DNA of 64,000 nt from positions 402,008-466,007 of the forward strand of contig CYUG01000012.1 of assembly GCA_001403775.1 (NCBI GenBank), read 5' to 3'. Both the position numbers and the translations under genes were made by a program. Below, piece after piece: positions 28,946 to 37,869 of the stretch (the first letter of the stretch is position 1; each line of letters begins with the position of its first letter). A model generated the notes under the pieces. It ran no database searches. It saw only the letters and a program-made list of their open reading frames with translations, and was not told the origin of the DNA. The stretch is from Dermabacter indicis (GTDB taxonomy: Bacteria > Actinomycetota > Actinomycetes > Actinomycetales > Dermabacteraceae).

Positions 28946-28982
28946 AAGGCCGACGCCACCCGGGTTGGGCAGCGCCGGCCTT
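28946..28982 (-). terminator. Terminator of the LPxTG phosphoesterase gene
   Basis: An 11-bp stem (28946-28956 with 28972-28982, one wobble or mismatch) lies 35 bp after the stop of the minus-strand gene at 29018 and is followed, on that strand, by T-rich sequence. Confidence 0.6.
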
Positions 28983-29017
28983 TCGTTCATCGCCCGCTTA
29001 CGCGGGGCTCATGCTCT

Positions 29018-32000
29018 TCAGCGCGTGAAGCGACGCGAGCGGAGAACGGCGATGCCGCCTGCCACGAGTGCGAGGCCCGCCGCGAGAATTCCGGCCGTTT
29101 CGGCGCCCGTGCGCGGGAGACCATGCGAGGGCTTCGTCGGCCTGGTGGCGGAGGAAGCGTCGGACCCGTGCGATCCCTCGCCCGGATGCCCCTTGCCAGA
29201 ACCAGTGTTGCCGGCGTTGCTGGTGTTGCCCGTGCTGCCGGTTTCAGTCTCGCCGGGCTTGCCGGGATTGCCTCCCTCACCGGGCACGACCGTGCCATCC
29301 GGGTCGACTGTCGTGCCGCCATCCTGGCCGCACTCGGTCTTGGTCACAGAAGCGTTGCGCACCTCGCTGTAGTGCTTCGCGCCGTACGGGTCGGTCGTGA
29401 GCGTGTACCACGAGAACTCGCCCTCGGGCAGATCGCTCGCGGGGACGCTCACGGTGTCGCCGGAGGCAACGCCGTCTTTGTGGCCGAATTCCTTGGTCGT
29501 GAGCACGTCGATGCGAGCTTCGGCGGTCGTGAGGGTCTTCTTCTCGGGCGTGAGGCCAAGATCGGCGTAGCTCACCTCGAACTCCTGGTCGATCGGCTCG
29601 AAGCTCGGATCCTCCGAGTCATAGTCCTTGAGCGACGGCGAGTAGGTGCGCACGATCATGCGGCCCCTCTCGTTGTCGAAGTGCATGAGGCGGAGGTAGC
29701 CGAGGCCACCCTCGGCGAGACCCTGGTAATCGAACAGCATCTGAGTCACGGTGCGGTCCGGGGTGCCGTCGCCGTTGTCATCGAATTTATCCACGCGCGT
29801 GTGAGCGTCGTGGTAGTGGCCGCTCATGACCGCGCGCACGTTCGGGTTGGTCGCGATGACTTCGTCGTAGATCCGCTGCGGGATCGGGCCGAGGCCACCG
29901 GTCGTGAGCATGTACTCGTGAAGCTCAATGAAGGCGATGCGCTCCGGGTATTTCTTGAGCACCTCGTTCATCCATTCGATCTCTTCATCGCCCGGTCCCC
30001 ATCCCATGTACAGGACGATGTAGTCCTGGCCCCCGGCGCTGATGAGGTCGTAGTGGCCGCGGTTGTCCTTGTAGCTACCGCCGTACCACGGGTTGCCGCT
30101 GTAACGGCTCTCGCCGAAGTATTCGCCGTACTTCGAATAGTCGTTGGCATGGTGGCCAACGTCGTGGTTGCCTGCTAGAACGCCATAGGGGAGCTTCGCG
30201 TCGTCGAGCGTTTTGTAGGACTCATCTGCACGGACCCAGCCCTCGGCATTGTCGATCTTGTCGACGATGTCGCCCGTGTGGAACAGGTACTGCAGGTTCA
30301 TCCTCTCGCGCACGCGCAGAAGGTAGTCGTGGATCGCGACCTGGTGGTGGTAGATCTTCGCATCGTCGTTGTAGTACTGGGTGTCCGACTCAACGGCGAA
30401 GGTGTAGTCGTAGTCCGCGCGCTTGGTGTCCTCTGCATGCTCGCCAGGCTCCGCTCCTGTGCGATCGGAGAGGTCTGCACCGGCGTATCCAACACCCTGC
30501 TGAACGAGAGCCTTGATCTCCCCATCCACGTTGTGATCCTTGAGCGGGACGATCGCTTCGAGCTTCGCCTCGCCAGATTCGCTATCCGTGAGGAGCGACC
30601 GGACTTCTTCCCAGCCGTTCGTCTCGGTGTTCCACACGAGAAGACGCACGCGCTGTCCCTTGTTGGAGGCACCGGTCCAGCTCACGCGAACCTCCGAGTC
30701 TTCGCCTGCGCCCTCGGGCACGGCGGTCGAGAACTCGTGGAAGGGAAGTGCCGAACCTGCGGTCGTCGTCTCACCCGCGTTGAGCGCATCGCCCTTGCGA
30801 TCTGCTTGATCGGCGTCGTGGACGCTTCCCGCAGTGCCCGCGAGCGTACCTTCGCTTAGCGAGGTCGAGTAGCCTTCACGGAAGGAGACCGAGAGGTCAT
30901 CCTTGCTGGGGTCGGTCGCGGTCGCCGAGAGCGAATCGTCCACGCACACGTTCAGACCCGCGCCATCCGCCGTATCGAGGGTGGCCGACGGTTGCTCGAC
31001 GGGCGTCGTGAACGTGATCGTCTTCTTCGACTCGTTACCGAGCTTGTCCGTCGAGACGATCGTCAGCGTGTGCGTGCCCGCCGCGAGGGTCAGCGACGAG
31101 AACTTCGTGCCGGATTCAACCTTCTCGCCATCGAAGATCGCGGACGTGCTCGCGACGCCGATGCCGGCGTCGGTTGCCTCGAAGTCCACGGTGAACTCGC
31201 CGCGCTGCTCGGAGCCGTCGGCGATCGAGGAGGTGATCACCGGGGCGGTGTTGTCGACGATGACGGTGGTCTCCACTTCGGAGGTGTCGCTGTTTGAGTC
31301 GGCAGCGAAAGTGGCGACTCTGTTCGTCGAACCCGAACCAACGAGCGTGCCCTTCACCTTGTGCTTGCCGTCAGCGACCTTGGTGGTGTCCCACTGGTAG
31401 GCGTTCGCGGTGAACGCATCGTCCGGGATCGAGAACGTCGCGTTGAGAATCTCGACCTTCCCTTTCGAATCGCCCATGTTAATGATCTGGGTGGGGTCGC
31501 TGACGGGGACCGTCTTGCCCTCGGCGTCCGTGTAGTCGGCCGCGCGCAGGGTGCGCCCGTCCGGGAGAACCAGGCGTGCGTTGCGGGCGTTGAAGTCGTC
31601 GTTGTTTTCGTTCGGGTCGATGCCGGGCTTTGCCTTGGTGCCCGCCGCGACGTCAACCTGGAGTGACTCGCCCTTCGTGACGTACTTGAGCGGGACATCG
31701 GCAGTCACGGTTTCCCAGTTCTCGTAGAAGCCCTTGTCGAAGATCGTGAGGACCTCGTCCTTGACGAGCACGCCGTTGCGGAAGTACGCATCGGTTTGCG
31801 TGGCGTCGATGGCGAAGACGGGCTCCTTCTCGAGCGAGGGAATATCCGCGTGGACCTCGGTCCCGTCAACGGCAAGCGCTCGGGTGTCGTTCTCGTTATC
31901 GCTCGAAACCGCGAGGCGGGTCGTGCCACTCACGTACTGCTTTTCCGAGACGTTGAGGCGAACCGGGCCTTGCTCGGCCCCTTCGACCGCAACGCGAGTC

Positions 32001-33640
32001 ACCGGAATATTGGCGATGTTGGTGCCGTCGGAGGCCTCAACCGAGTACTCGAAGTACTTCTTCCCCGTGAGGTCCGCCTGGGCGATCGTGAGAGTGAACG
32101 TGCCATCCTCGTTCGCGAGGAGGTCCTTGACCATCGGCTTATCGTCGGTGTTCGACCGGAGCGAGACGGTGAGGCGACGGACCTGAACGTTATCGGTCGC
32201 CTTGATCGTGATCTGGGCGTCCTTTGTCGGGTCGAGGGACTTTGCAGTCTGATCCACCAGAGCTGGCTTTTCGGTGTCCTCGTTGAGGTTGACGAGCTTC
32301 GAGGGAACCTTCGCGGGAGCCGCCTGACCCGGCGTCGCTTTCGAGATCTCTCCGATCTCGCTCACCTGGAAGTTCTCGGGGTTGACCGCAAAGTGGATGC
32401 CCTGATTCGCCTGGGTGTCATCGCGACCGTCCTCGTTGTAGAAGACGCGGCTTACGGTTTGGCCCGTGCGGGTCTGGATCTCCATACCGCGAAGCGAGCC
32501 GTTGGCCATGCCGCCCACGTGGGACTCGACAATGGTGAGGGTGTTCGGATCAACACCGTAGTTCTTGGCGAAGTCTTCGACGGTCTTGTCGTCGTTGTGA
32601 CCGTTCTTGATCCACACGACCACCGTGCCGCCGGGCTCGACGACCTTATCGGCAGGCTCCATGGGCCACACAACCTGGTTGCCCATTTTACGGCCCGCCC
32701 CGGGGTATTGATAGGCGACCTGGTAGTCAGCGAGGCTGATCGGTTTGGTAGTGGGGTTGTAGATTTCAATGAATTCGTAGCCGTCGCCCTCGCCGGTGTT
32801 GGTGGAATCGGGAACGAGCTCGGTAATGAGGAGATGGCCAACGGTGGTGTCAGCGGCCGGGCCGGGGATGTCCTCTTCAGGTTCGGGCTGCGCCGGTTCC
32901 TCGGGCTGAGGAATGTCCTTGCGGTCCTCGAGTTGCTCGGGGGCGATCGTGCCTGCGGTGGGAGCAGCCGGGCCTTCGAGAACCTCGAGACTCTTCACGC
33001 TCGAATCGGCAGGGGTGCGGAACTGTGCGGACTTGTCCTCAGCGACCGAGCCTTTCGGGTAGAACGAGTGCGAGACTTCGGCGCCGTTCGAGTTGAGAAG
33101 GCGAATGCCGCGGTTGCCGCCGTTCGCCATACCCGTCTGGCCGGTGATGCGCTCGACGCGCGCGTTCGAATCCATGCCCCACTGCGTGCGGAACTCTTCG
33201 ACGGTATGCGCGGCCGAATCGACCTTGCCGTCATCACTCGTGTAGCTCAGCCACAGGGTTACGGTCTCCCCAGCGGCCAGTTCGATCGGCTTCTCGGGTG
33301 CGAGGGCGACGTCCTTTGCGGTGTTAGTGCTGTCTTCGTAAATGTAAGCGAACGAGTAGCCACCCTCACCGATCGTGAGAGTCTCGCTGCTCGTGTTCGT
33401 GACCTCGAAATACTCATAGTGGTCCGGGCCCGCATTGTTCGGGGCAATTTCAGTGACGACGAGAGGCCAGGTGCTCGCGGGGGCCGCCTCGGCAGCGGTC
33501 AGTGCCGACGGAGCGATGCCGGCAGGAACGATTGCCGGGCTCGCGACGAGGGTGACGCCGAGCGCTGCTGCGGCAAGAGACTTGGAGTAGAGGCCAGGAG
33601 TGCGGCGGACACCGCGTGACTGAGGAGCCATACCCTTCAC
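29018..33640 (-). CDS. Giant LPxTG-anchored surface protein: two lamin-tail domains plus metallophosphoesterase
   Basis: 1540-aa cell-wall protein. An N-terminal signal peptide (hydrophobic stretch about 18-45, cleavage near AEAAPA) is followed by two lamin-tail domains (about 57-195 and 265-420; VTEIAPNNAGPDHYEYFEVTN and ITELVPDSTN with EFIEIYNPT). Then come Ig-like modules (about 430-1000) and a calcineurin-type phosphoesterase (about 1075-1300; SDTQYY, TGDIVDK, GNHDVGHH, SGHYHDAH). After a Pro/Gly/Thr-rich stretch come LPRTG, a helix and a basic tail, the sortase signal. Probably a secreted phosphohydrolase or nuclease-like enzyme; substrate unknown. Single-gene transcription unit. Confidence 0.9.
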   Translation of the reverse strand: MKGMAPQSRGVRRTPGLYSKSLAAAALGVTLVASPAIVPAGIAPSALTAAEAAPASTWPLVVTEIAPNNAGPDHYEYFEVTNTSSETLTIGEGGYSFAYIYEDSTNTAKDVALAPEKPIELAAGETVTLWLSYTSDDGKVDSAAHTVEEFRTQWGMDSNARVERITGQTGMANGGNRGIRLLNSNGAEVSHSFYPKGSVAEDKSAQFRTPADSSVKSLEVLEGPAAPTAGTIAPEQLEDRKDIPQPEEPAQPEPEEDIPGPAADTTVGHLLITELVPDSTNTGEGDGYEFIEIYNPTTKPISLADYQVAYQYPGAGRKMGNQVVWPMEPADKVVEPGGTVVVWIKNGHNDDKTVEDFAKNYGVDPNTLTIVESHVGGMANGSLRGMEIQTRTGQTVSRVFYNEDGRDDTQANQGIHFAVNPENFQVSEIGEISKATPGQAAPAKVPSKLVNLNEDTEKPALVDQTAKSLDPTKDAQITIKATDNVQVRRLTVSLRSNTDDKPMVKDLLANEDGTFTLTIAQADLTGKKYFEYSVEASDGTNIANIPVTRVAVEGAEQGPVRLNVSEKQYVSGTTRLAVSSDNENDTRALAVDGTEVHADIPSLEKEPVFAIDATQTDAYFRNGVLVKDEVLTIFDKGFYENWETVTADVPLKYVTKGESLQVDVAAGTKAKPGIDPNENNDDFNARNARLVLPDGRTLRAADYTDAEGKTVPVSDPTQIINMGDSKGKVEILNATFSIPDDAFTANAYQWDTTKVADGKHKVKGTLVGSGSTNRVATFAADSNSDTSEVETTVIVDNTAPVITSSIADGSEQRGEFTVDFEATDAGIGVASTSAIFDGEKVESGTKFSSLTLAAGTHTLTIVSTDKLGNESKKTITFTTPVEQPSATLDTADGAGLNVCVDDSLSATATDPSKDDLSVSFREGYSTSLSEGTLAGTAGSVHDADQADRKGDALNAGETTTAGSALPFHEFSTAVPEGAGEDSEVRVSWTGASNKGQRVRLLVWNTETNGWEEVRSLLTDSESGEAKLEAIVPLKDHNVDGEIKALVQQGVGYAGADLSDRTGAEPGEHAEDTKRADYDYTFAVESDTQYYNDDAKIYHHQVAIHDYLLRVRERMNLQYLFHTGDIVDKIDNAEGWVRADESYKTLDDAKLPYGVLAGNHDVGHHANDYSKYGEYFGESRYSGNPWYGGSYKDNRGHYDLISAGGQDYIVLYMGWGPGDEEIEWMNEVLKKYPERIAFIELHEYMLTTGGLGPIPQRIYDEVIATNPNVRAVMSGHYHDAHTRVDKFDDNGDGTPDRTVTQMLFDYQGLAEGGLGYLRLMHFDNERGRMIVRTYSPSLKDYDSEDPSFEPIDQEFEVSYADLGLTPEKKTLTTAEARIDVLTTKEFGHKDGVASGDTVSVPASDLPEGEFSWYTLTTDPYGAKHYSEVRNASVTKTECGQDGGTTVDPDGTVVPGEGGNPGKPGETETGSTGNTSNAGNTGSGKGHPGEGSHGSDASSATRPTKPSHGLPRTGAETAGILAAGLALVAGGIAVLRSRRFTR

Positions 33641-33757
33641 TTTCGCTAAGTGCTTGCTGGAAATTTCGGGGAAGTGCCTTTCAAGCTGCTCCTGGAAAAT
33701 AACGTCAAGGTTAAGAAACGGGGGTTATTCGCTTTCCTCGCCATGTACGAGTCGAAA

Positions 33758-34957
33758 TCAGACATTCAGGTTTTGTGAATCAACTTCGCGTGCGAGCTGG
33801 GTCACGGGCTCGACGTTCTCGAGAGTGCCACTGACGACATGGAGCTCTTCCATGGCACGCGCCGCCGGCAGCACGCGCGCTTCGTACGACCCGACCGAGC
33901 TATTGAAAGCACGCACCGACGAATCGAGAGAGCGGCCGAGTTTCGCGAGATGACCGCCGAGAGTTCCGAGCCGCTTGTGCACTTCACGCCCCGCTTCGAG
34001 GACGCGAAGTGCGTCCTGGTTCAGTGCGTCCGTGCGCCACGTGTGTGCGACGGTGCGCAGGAGTGCCATGAGCGTTGCGGGGGAGGCGATCACAACGTCG
34101 AGCGTGAAGGCGCCATCGAGCAGCCCTGGGTCCGCCTCGAGCGCTCCCGCGAGAAGACCGTCGCTCGGCACAAACAGCACCACGAATTCGGGGGAGTCGC
34201 CGAGCGACGCCCAGTACGACTTCGAGCTGAGGTGTGTGACGTGCGAGCGCAATGCCCGCGCGTGTTCCGCGAGGTATTTCGCCCGTTCGCTCTTCTCCGT
34301 GGCCTGGGCAGCACGCAGGTACGCATCCATGGGAGCCTTCGCATCCACGACGATCGTGCGCCCGTGGCTCAAATGAACGACGAGATCGGGGCGCTGGTTC
34401 TTCTCTCCGCTCACGTTTTTCCCGCTGAGCTGTTCGGTGAAGTCCGTGTGCTCGAGCATGCCCGCAGCCTCGACGATGCGCCGCAGCTGCACCTCCCCCC
34501 ACTGGCCTCGGCTCGTGGGGGCTTTGAGGGCGGTGACGAGGGCGTTCGTCCCCACGCCCAGATCGCGTGTGCGCTCCGAGAGATTCTTGAGCTGCGAGGC
34601 GAGGTCACCGTCGGCCTTGTGCCGTGCCGCCTCCGTGCGCGCAACCGAGCGTTCCAAACTCGTGAGGGTTTCCGAGATGGGGGAGAGCGTGCGGGCAAGC
34701 TGCTCCGAGCGTGCCGCATCGACTGCTTCGCGCCGAGCCGAATCGCGATCGAAGCGTTCCGAAGCGAGCTGCAGCAGTTGCGTGCTCGAGGCGTTCACCG
34801 CGCGTGCCGCGAGCGCTTCGATGTCGGCTCCGCTCGCGGAAGCCCTGGCTTCAGCCGCGCGAACCCGCTCGCGCATGAGGATCCACATGACCGCGGCTCC
34901 GAGAACAGCCCCGATGAGCAACGGAAGGAGAACGGTCACAAGAGTCGAAAAGTTCAT
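33758..34957 (-). CDS. rmuC: DNA recombination protein RmuC
   Basis: 399-aa protein with an N-terminal membrane anchor (about residues 5-27), a coiled-coil section rich in Ala/Arg/Glu (about 30-125) and the RmuC nuclease-like domain (about 130-360: GQWGEVQLRRIVEAAGM, RPDLVVHL, VDAKAPMDAYLRA, PEFVVLFVPSD). RmuC limits inversions at short repeats. A GAGG ribosome-binding site precedes the ATG. Divergent from ychF with an 89-bp gap, the usual neighbourhood in Actinobacteria. Confidence 0.94.
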   Translation of the reverse strand: MNFSTLVTVLLPLLIGAVLGAAVMWILMRERVRAAEARASASGADIEALAARAVNASSTQLLQLASERFDRDSARREAVDAARSEQLARTLSPISETLTSLERSVARTEAARHKADGDLASQLKNLSERTRDLGVGTNALVTALKAPTSRGQWGEVQLRRIVEAAGMLEHTDFTEQLSGKNVSGEKNQRPDLVVHLSHGRTIVVDAKAPMDAYLRAAQATEKSERAKYLAEHARALRSHVTHLSSKSYWASLGDSPEFVVLFVPSDGLLAGALEADPGLLDGAFTLDVVIASPATLMALLRTVAHTWRTDALNQDALRVLEAGREVHKRLGTLGGHLAKLGRSLDSSVRAFNSSVGSYEARVLPAARAMEELHVVSGTLENVEPVTQLAREVDSQNLNV

Positions 34958-35046
34958 GCTTCTACCTCACCACGGGGGTGAGACATTTAAAGTGCGGCAC
35001 GCCCTGAGGAAGGCAAGCGTCGGACCCTGCCCCTAGAATGAAGGGC

Positions 35047-36135
35047 GTGGCTTTGACAATTGGAATCGTTGGCCTGCCCAACGTTGGTAAATCGACCCTG
35101 TTCAACGCGCTCACCCGTGCGGAGGTGCTCGCGGCAAACTATCCGTTCGCGACGATCGACCCGAACGTTGGTGTGGTGCCGCTTCCGGACTCCCGCCTCG
35201 CGCGACTCGCCGAAATCTTTGGCAGCGAGAAGATCCTGCCCGCAACCGTGAGCTTCGTGGACATCGCCGGCATCGTGAAGGGCGCGAGCGAAGGCGAAGG
35301 CCTCGGCAACAAGTTCCTCGCAAACATCCGCGAGGCTGATGCCATCTGCCAGGTCACCCGCGCCTTCAGTGACCCTGACGTCACGCGCGTTCCCGGCTCC
35401 GAGACCCCCGCGGGCGACATGGAGACGATTTCGACCGAGCTTATCCTCGCCGACCTCCAGACGATCGATAACGCTCTTCCGCGCCTCGAGAAAGACACGA
35501 AGCGCAAGGTCATCGATGCCGCGATCCTTCCCGAGGTACTCAAGGCCAAAGAGCTCCTCGAATCCGGGAGCACCCTTTTCCAGGGGGCCGACGGTGCCGG
35601 GATTGACGTGTCGCTTCTGAAAGAGCTGCAGCTCATGACCGCCAAGCCGTTCATTTACGTGTTCAACACCGATGAAGAGGGGCTCGCGGACACCGCGATG
35701 CAGGAGGAGCTGCGCAAGGCTGTGGCGCCTGCCGAAGCGATCTTCCTCGACGCCAAGTTCGAGAGCGAACTCATTGAGCTCGAGGCCGACGAAGCCGCGG
35801 AGATGCTCGCCTCGACGGGCCAGGAGGAATCCGGCCTCGACCAGCTCGCCCGGGTCGGCTACGACACCCTCAACCTGCAGTCCTACCTCACGGCTGGACC
35901 CAAGGAATCGCGTGCCTGGACGATCCGCAAAGGCTGGACTGCGCCCCAAGCCGCAGGTGTGATTCACACCGACTTCGAGCGTGGCTTCATCAAGGCCGAA
36001 ATCGTCTCCTTCGACGAGCTCGACGACGCCGGCTCCATGCAAGAGGCGAAGGCCCGCGGCAAGGTGCGCATGGAGGGCAAGGACTACGTTATGCAAGACG
36101 GAGACGTGGTCGAGTTTAAGTTCAATGTTAGCTAA
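35047..36135 (+). CDS. ychF: Redox-regulated ATPase YchF; its 3' end is an integration hotspot
   Basis: 362-aa Obg-family P-loop protein that prefers ATP. G1 GLPNVGKST, NYPFATIDPNVG (G2), the DIAGIVKGASEGEGLGN G3 region, the FNTDEEG nucleotide-base motif, and a C-terminal TGS-like domain ending GDVVEFKFNVS. TAGAAT (35034-35039) lies 7 nt before GTG 35047, suggesting a leaderless start there and matching the usual MALTIGIVG opening; ATG 35038 is in frame. The extra final Ser and TAA differ from the plain NV-stop endings of the copies downstream, as expected if an integrated element supplied the present 3' end. Confidence 0.96.
   Translation: MALTIGIVGLPNVGKSTLFNALTRAEVLAANYPFATIDPNVGVVPLPDSRLARLAEIFGSEKILPATVSFVDIAGIVKGASEGEGLGNKFLANIREADAICQVTRAFSDPDVTRVPGSETPAGDMETISTELILADLQTIDNALPRLEKDTKRKVIDAAILPEVLKAKELLESGSTLFQGADGAGIDVSLLKELQLMTAKPFIYVFNTDEEGLADTAMQEELRKAVAPAEAIFLDAKFESELIELEADEAAEMLASTGQEESGLDQLARVGYDTLNLQSYLTAGPKESRAWTIRKGWTAPQAAGVIHTDFERGFIKAEIVSFDELDDAGSMQEAKARGKVRMEGKDYVMQDGDVVEFKFNVS
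36112..36135 (+). repeat. att copy 1 (living 3' end of ychF)
   Basis: The last eight codons of ychF, E-F-K-F-N-V-S-stop. Later copies share the pattern TTYMRGTTYAAYSTSTAG. This copy joins the chromosomal ychF body to the first integrated module, so it would be the left attachment junction. The serine integrase remnant begins 18 bp after it. Confidence 0.8.
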
Positions 36136-36153
36136 GGGCCTTATTAAAAGCGT

Positions 36154-36406
36154 TTGGCAACACGCGCTCCTATTTACCTTCGTATCTCGCGAGACGCTGA
36201 CGTGGATGGCCTCACCATCGACCGGCAGCGTCAGGACTGTGAAGCCATTGCAAAGCAGCGTGGCTTGGACGTTGGACATAGGACATAACTACGTCGATCA
36301 GTCCATTTCCGCGTCAAAGAAGAATGTGGCTCGCCCCGACTACGACGCCATGGTGGCATCCTTTGAACGCGGCGAAATCGACGCGATCATCTGCTGGGAC
36401 CTCGAA
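36154..36406 (+). pseudogene. Truncated, frameshifted large serine integrase
   Basis: Beginning at TTG 36154 the sequence encodes a serine-recombinase catalytic domain: RAPIYLRISRDADVDG (catalytic Ser in YLRIS), LTIDRQRQDCEAIAKQRGLDV, then after a frame change YVDQSISASKKNVARPDYD and ERGEIDAIICWDL, where homology stops before the expected DRLTR. The shift is caused by a 7-bp tandem duplication GGACATA (36274-36280 and 36281-36287); removing one copy gives DVGHNYVDQ in frame. Its position next to the ychF attachment site suggests it once catalysed integration there. The large C-terminal DNA-binding part is gone. Confidence 0.85.
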
Positions 36407-36430
36407 CTACCCGCCCCACGTCGGTGGGTA

Positions 36431-36446
36431 GTCCGATCAGTCGGAC
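36431..36446. other. Short perfect hairpin after the integrase remnant
   Basis: GTCCGA (36431-36436), loop TCAG, TCGGAC (36441-36446). It sits just past the point where integrase homology ends, in the 266 bp between the remnant and the erm(X) leader. Role unknown. Confidence 0.3.
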
Positions 36447-36636
36447 AAAACTACTCCCGCACCACAGCGTAATAAGGGGTGCACCTTAAAAACATCCGGA
36501 GGTGGGGGTAACTCCCCCTCGTTGCCCAGAGACAAAATACGCCAGTGGCGTCTGTACGACGAGCCGAAGGTAGGACAAATTCCAATCCAGAGAGGTCTTG
36601 CACTGTTGCGGTGCGGTTGTCTTCTTTCTCACCCTA

Positions 36637-36666
36637 TTGGACCCTGCGAAATCAATTGGATACGAT
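36637..36666 (+). promoter_or_regulatory. erm(X) promoter
   Basis: -35 TTGGAC (36637-36642), 18-bp spacer, -10 TACGAT (36661-36666). The ATG of the leader peptide starts 6 nt after the -10, so the leader peptide is probably translated from a leaderless transcript. Confidence 0.75.
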
Positions 36667-36672
36667 AGGCCC

Positions 36673-36720
36673 ATGTTGATTTCAGGTTCCGTTTTCATGC
36701 GGCCGCTCACCAGCCGCTAA
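36673..36720 (+). CDS. ermXL: Erm(X) leader peptide
   Basis: A 15-codon ORF, MLISGSVFMRPLTSR, 101 bp before erm(X). Erm leader peptides stall ribosomes in the presence of macrolides and so expose the ribosome-binding site of the methylase gene (translational or transcriptional attenuation). The GC-rich inverted repeats in the following 100 bp (for example CCGGGCGG near 36769 with GCCCGG near 36786) can pair alternatively, in line with attenuation. Similar leaders precede erm(X) in corynebacteria. Confidence 0.8.
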   Translation: MLISGSVFMRPLTSR

Positions 36721-36821
36721 GGCGGTTTTCTCCCTCCCGCAGGTTAGAAACCGCTCCGGTCCTTTAGCCGGGCGGCCATTTGCCATGCCCGGCTCCGTTT
36801 CAACTCCACGGAGCACACCTG

Positions 36822-37676
36822 ATGTCTACATACGGATACGGCCGTCACGAACATGGCCAAAATTTTCTCACAGACCACAAGATCATCAACTCCATCGTCG
36901 ATCTTGTAAAACAAACCTCCGGCCCCATCATTGAGATCGGGCCAGGAAGCGGTGCCCTCACTCACCCGATATCCCACTTGGGGAGGGCAATAACGGCAGT
37001 TGAGGTAGACGCAAAACTAGCTGCCAAACTCACAAAAAAGACCGCCTCGGCGTCGGTCGAAGTGGTCCATGATGATTTCCTCAACTTCCCGTTACCCGCC
37101 ACTCCCTGCGTCATTGTGGGAAACATTCCCTTTCACCTCACCACTGCCATTCTTCGAAAGTTGTTGCATGCGCCGGCATGGACTGACGCTGTACTCCTCA
37201 TGCAGTGGGAAGTCGCTCGCCGCCGGGCCGGGGTAGGTGCAAGCACGATGATGACGGCTCAGTGGTCCCCATGGTTCACGTTTCACCTTGGTTCCCGAGT
37301 ACCAAGGTCTGCTTTCCGGCCACAGCCAAACGTTGACGGGGGGATCTTAGTGATCCGCCGGGTGGGTGACCCGAAGATCCCGATAGAGCAACGCAAAGCC
37401 TTTCAGGCGATGGTGCACACCGTTTTCACCGCCCGGGGACGCGGGATAGGGGAAATTCTCCGAAGGGCAGGGTTGTTTTCATCACGTTCAGAGACACAAT
37501 CATGGTTGCGCTCGCGAGGAATCGACCCCGCAACCCTACCTCCCAGATTGCACACCAGCGACTGGATCGATCTCTTCCAGGTGACTGGTTCCTCTCCACC
37601 GCGCCATCGGCCCATTTCACAATCGGGAAGTAGTCAACGCCCTCCTCAACGGAAAAATCGAGGCCGGCGGCGGTAA
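36822..37676 (+). CDS. erm(X): 23S rRNA (adenine2058-N6)-dimethyltransferase Erm(X)
   Basis: 284-aa rRNA methylase giving resistance to macrolides, lincosamides and streptogramin B. SAM-binding motif I IEIGPGSGALT, acidic motif VEVDAKL, catalytic motif IV VGNIPFHLT, and the HEHGQNFLTD opening of the Erm/KsgA family. The basic tail (RPPQRKNRGRRR) and overall sequence match the corynebacterial Erm(X) class. Start ATG 36822 gives the standard MSTYGYGRHEHGQNF. Local GC content is clearly lower than in the flanking core genes, a sign of transfer. No IS1249 copies flank it, unlike Tn5432. Confidence 0.96.
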   Translation: MSTYGYGRHEHGQNFLTDHKIINSIVDLVKQTSGPIIEIGPGSGALTHPISHLGRAITAVEVDAKLAAKLTKKTASASVEVVHDDFLNFPLPATPCVIVGNIPFHLTTAILRKLLHAPAWTDAVLLMQWEVARRRAGVGASTMMTAQWSPWFTFHLGSRVPRSAFRPQPNVDGGILVIRRVGDPKIPIEQRKAFQAMVHTVFTARGRGIGEILRRAGLFSSRSETQSWLRSRGIDPATLPPRLHTSDWIDLFQVTGSSPPRHRPISQSGSSQRPPQRKNRGRRR

Positions 37677-37869
37677 TCCCCCCACCACCAAAACCGAAAT
37701 CCACCAGTATTAGTGAACGACCCATGTTCGTCTACCGTGGGCCGCGTTATGGCAGTGACGTGTTCTCGCCGGGCACAGTCATAGTTCCCGGCGTTGCCAG
37801 CGACAGGGTTCTACACCCAGCAGCGGGACCGATCAAAATCGCCCGCACGGGGAACGACCCTGCTGGTGG

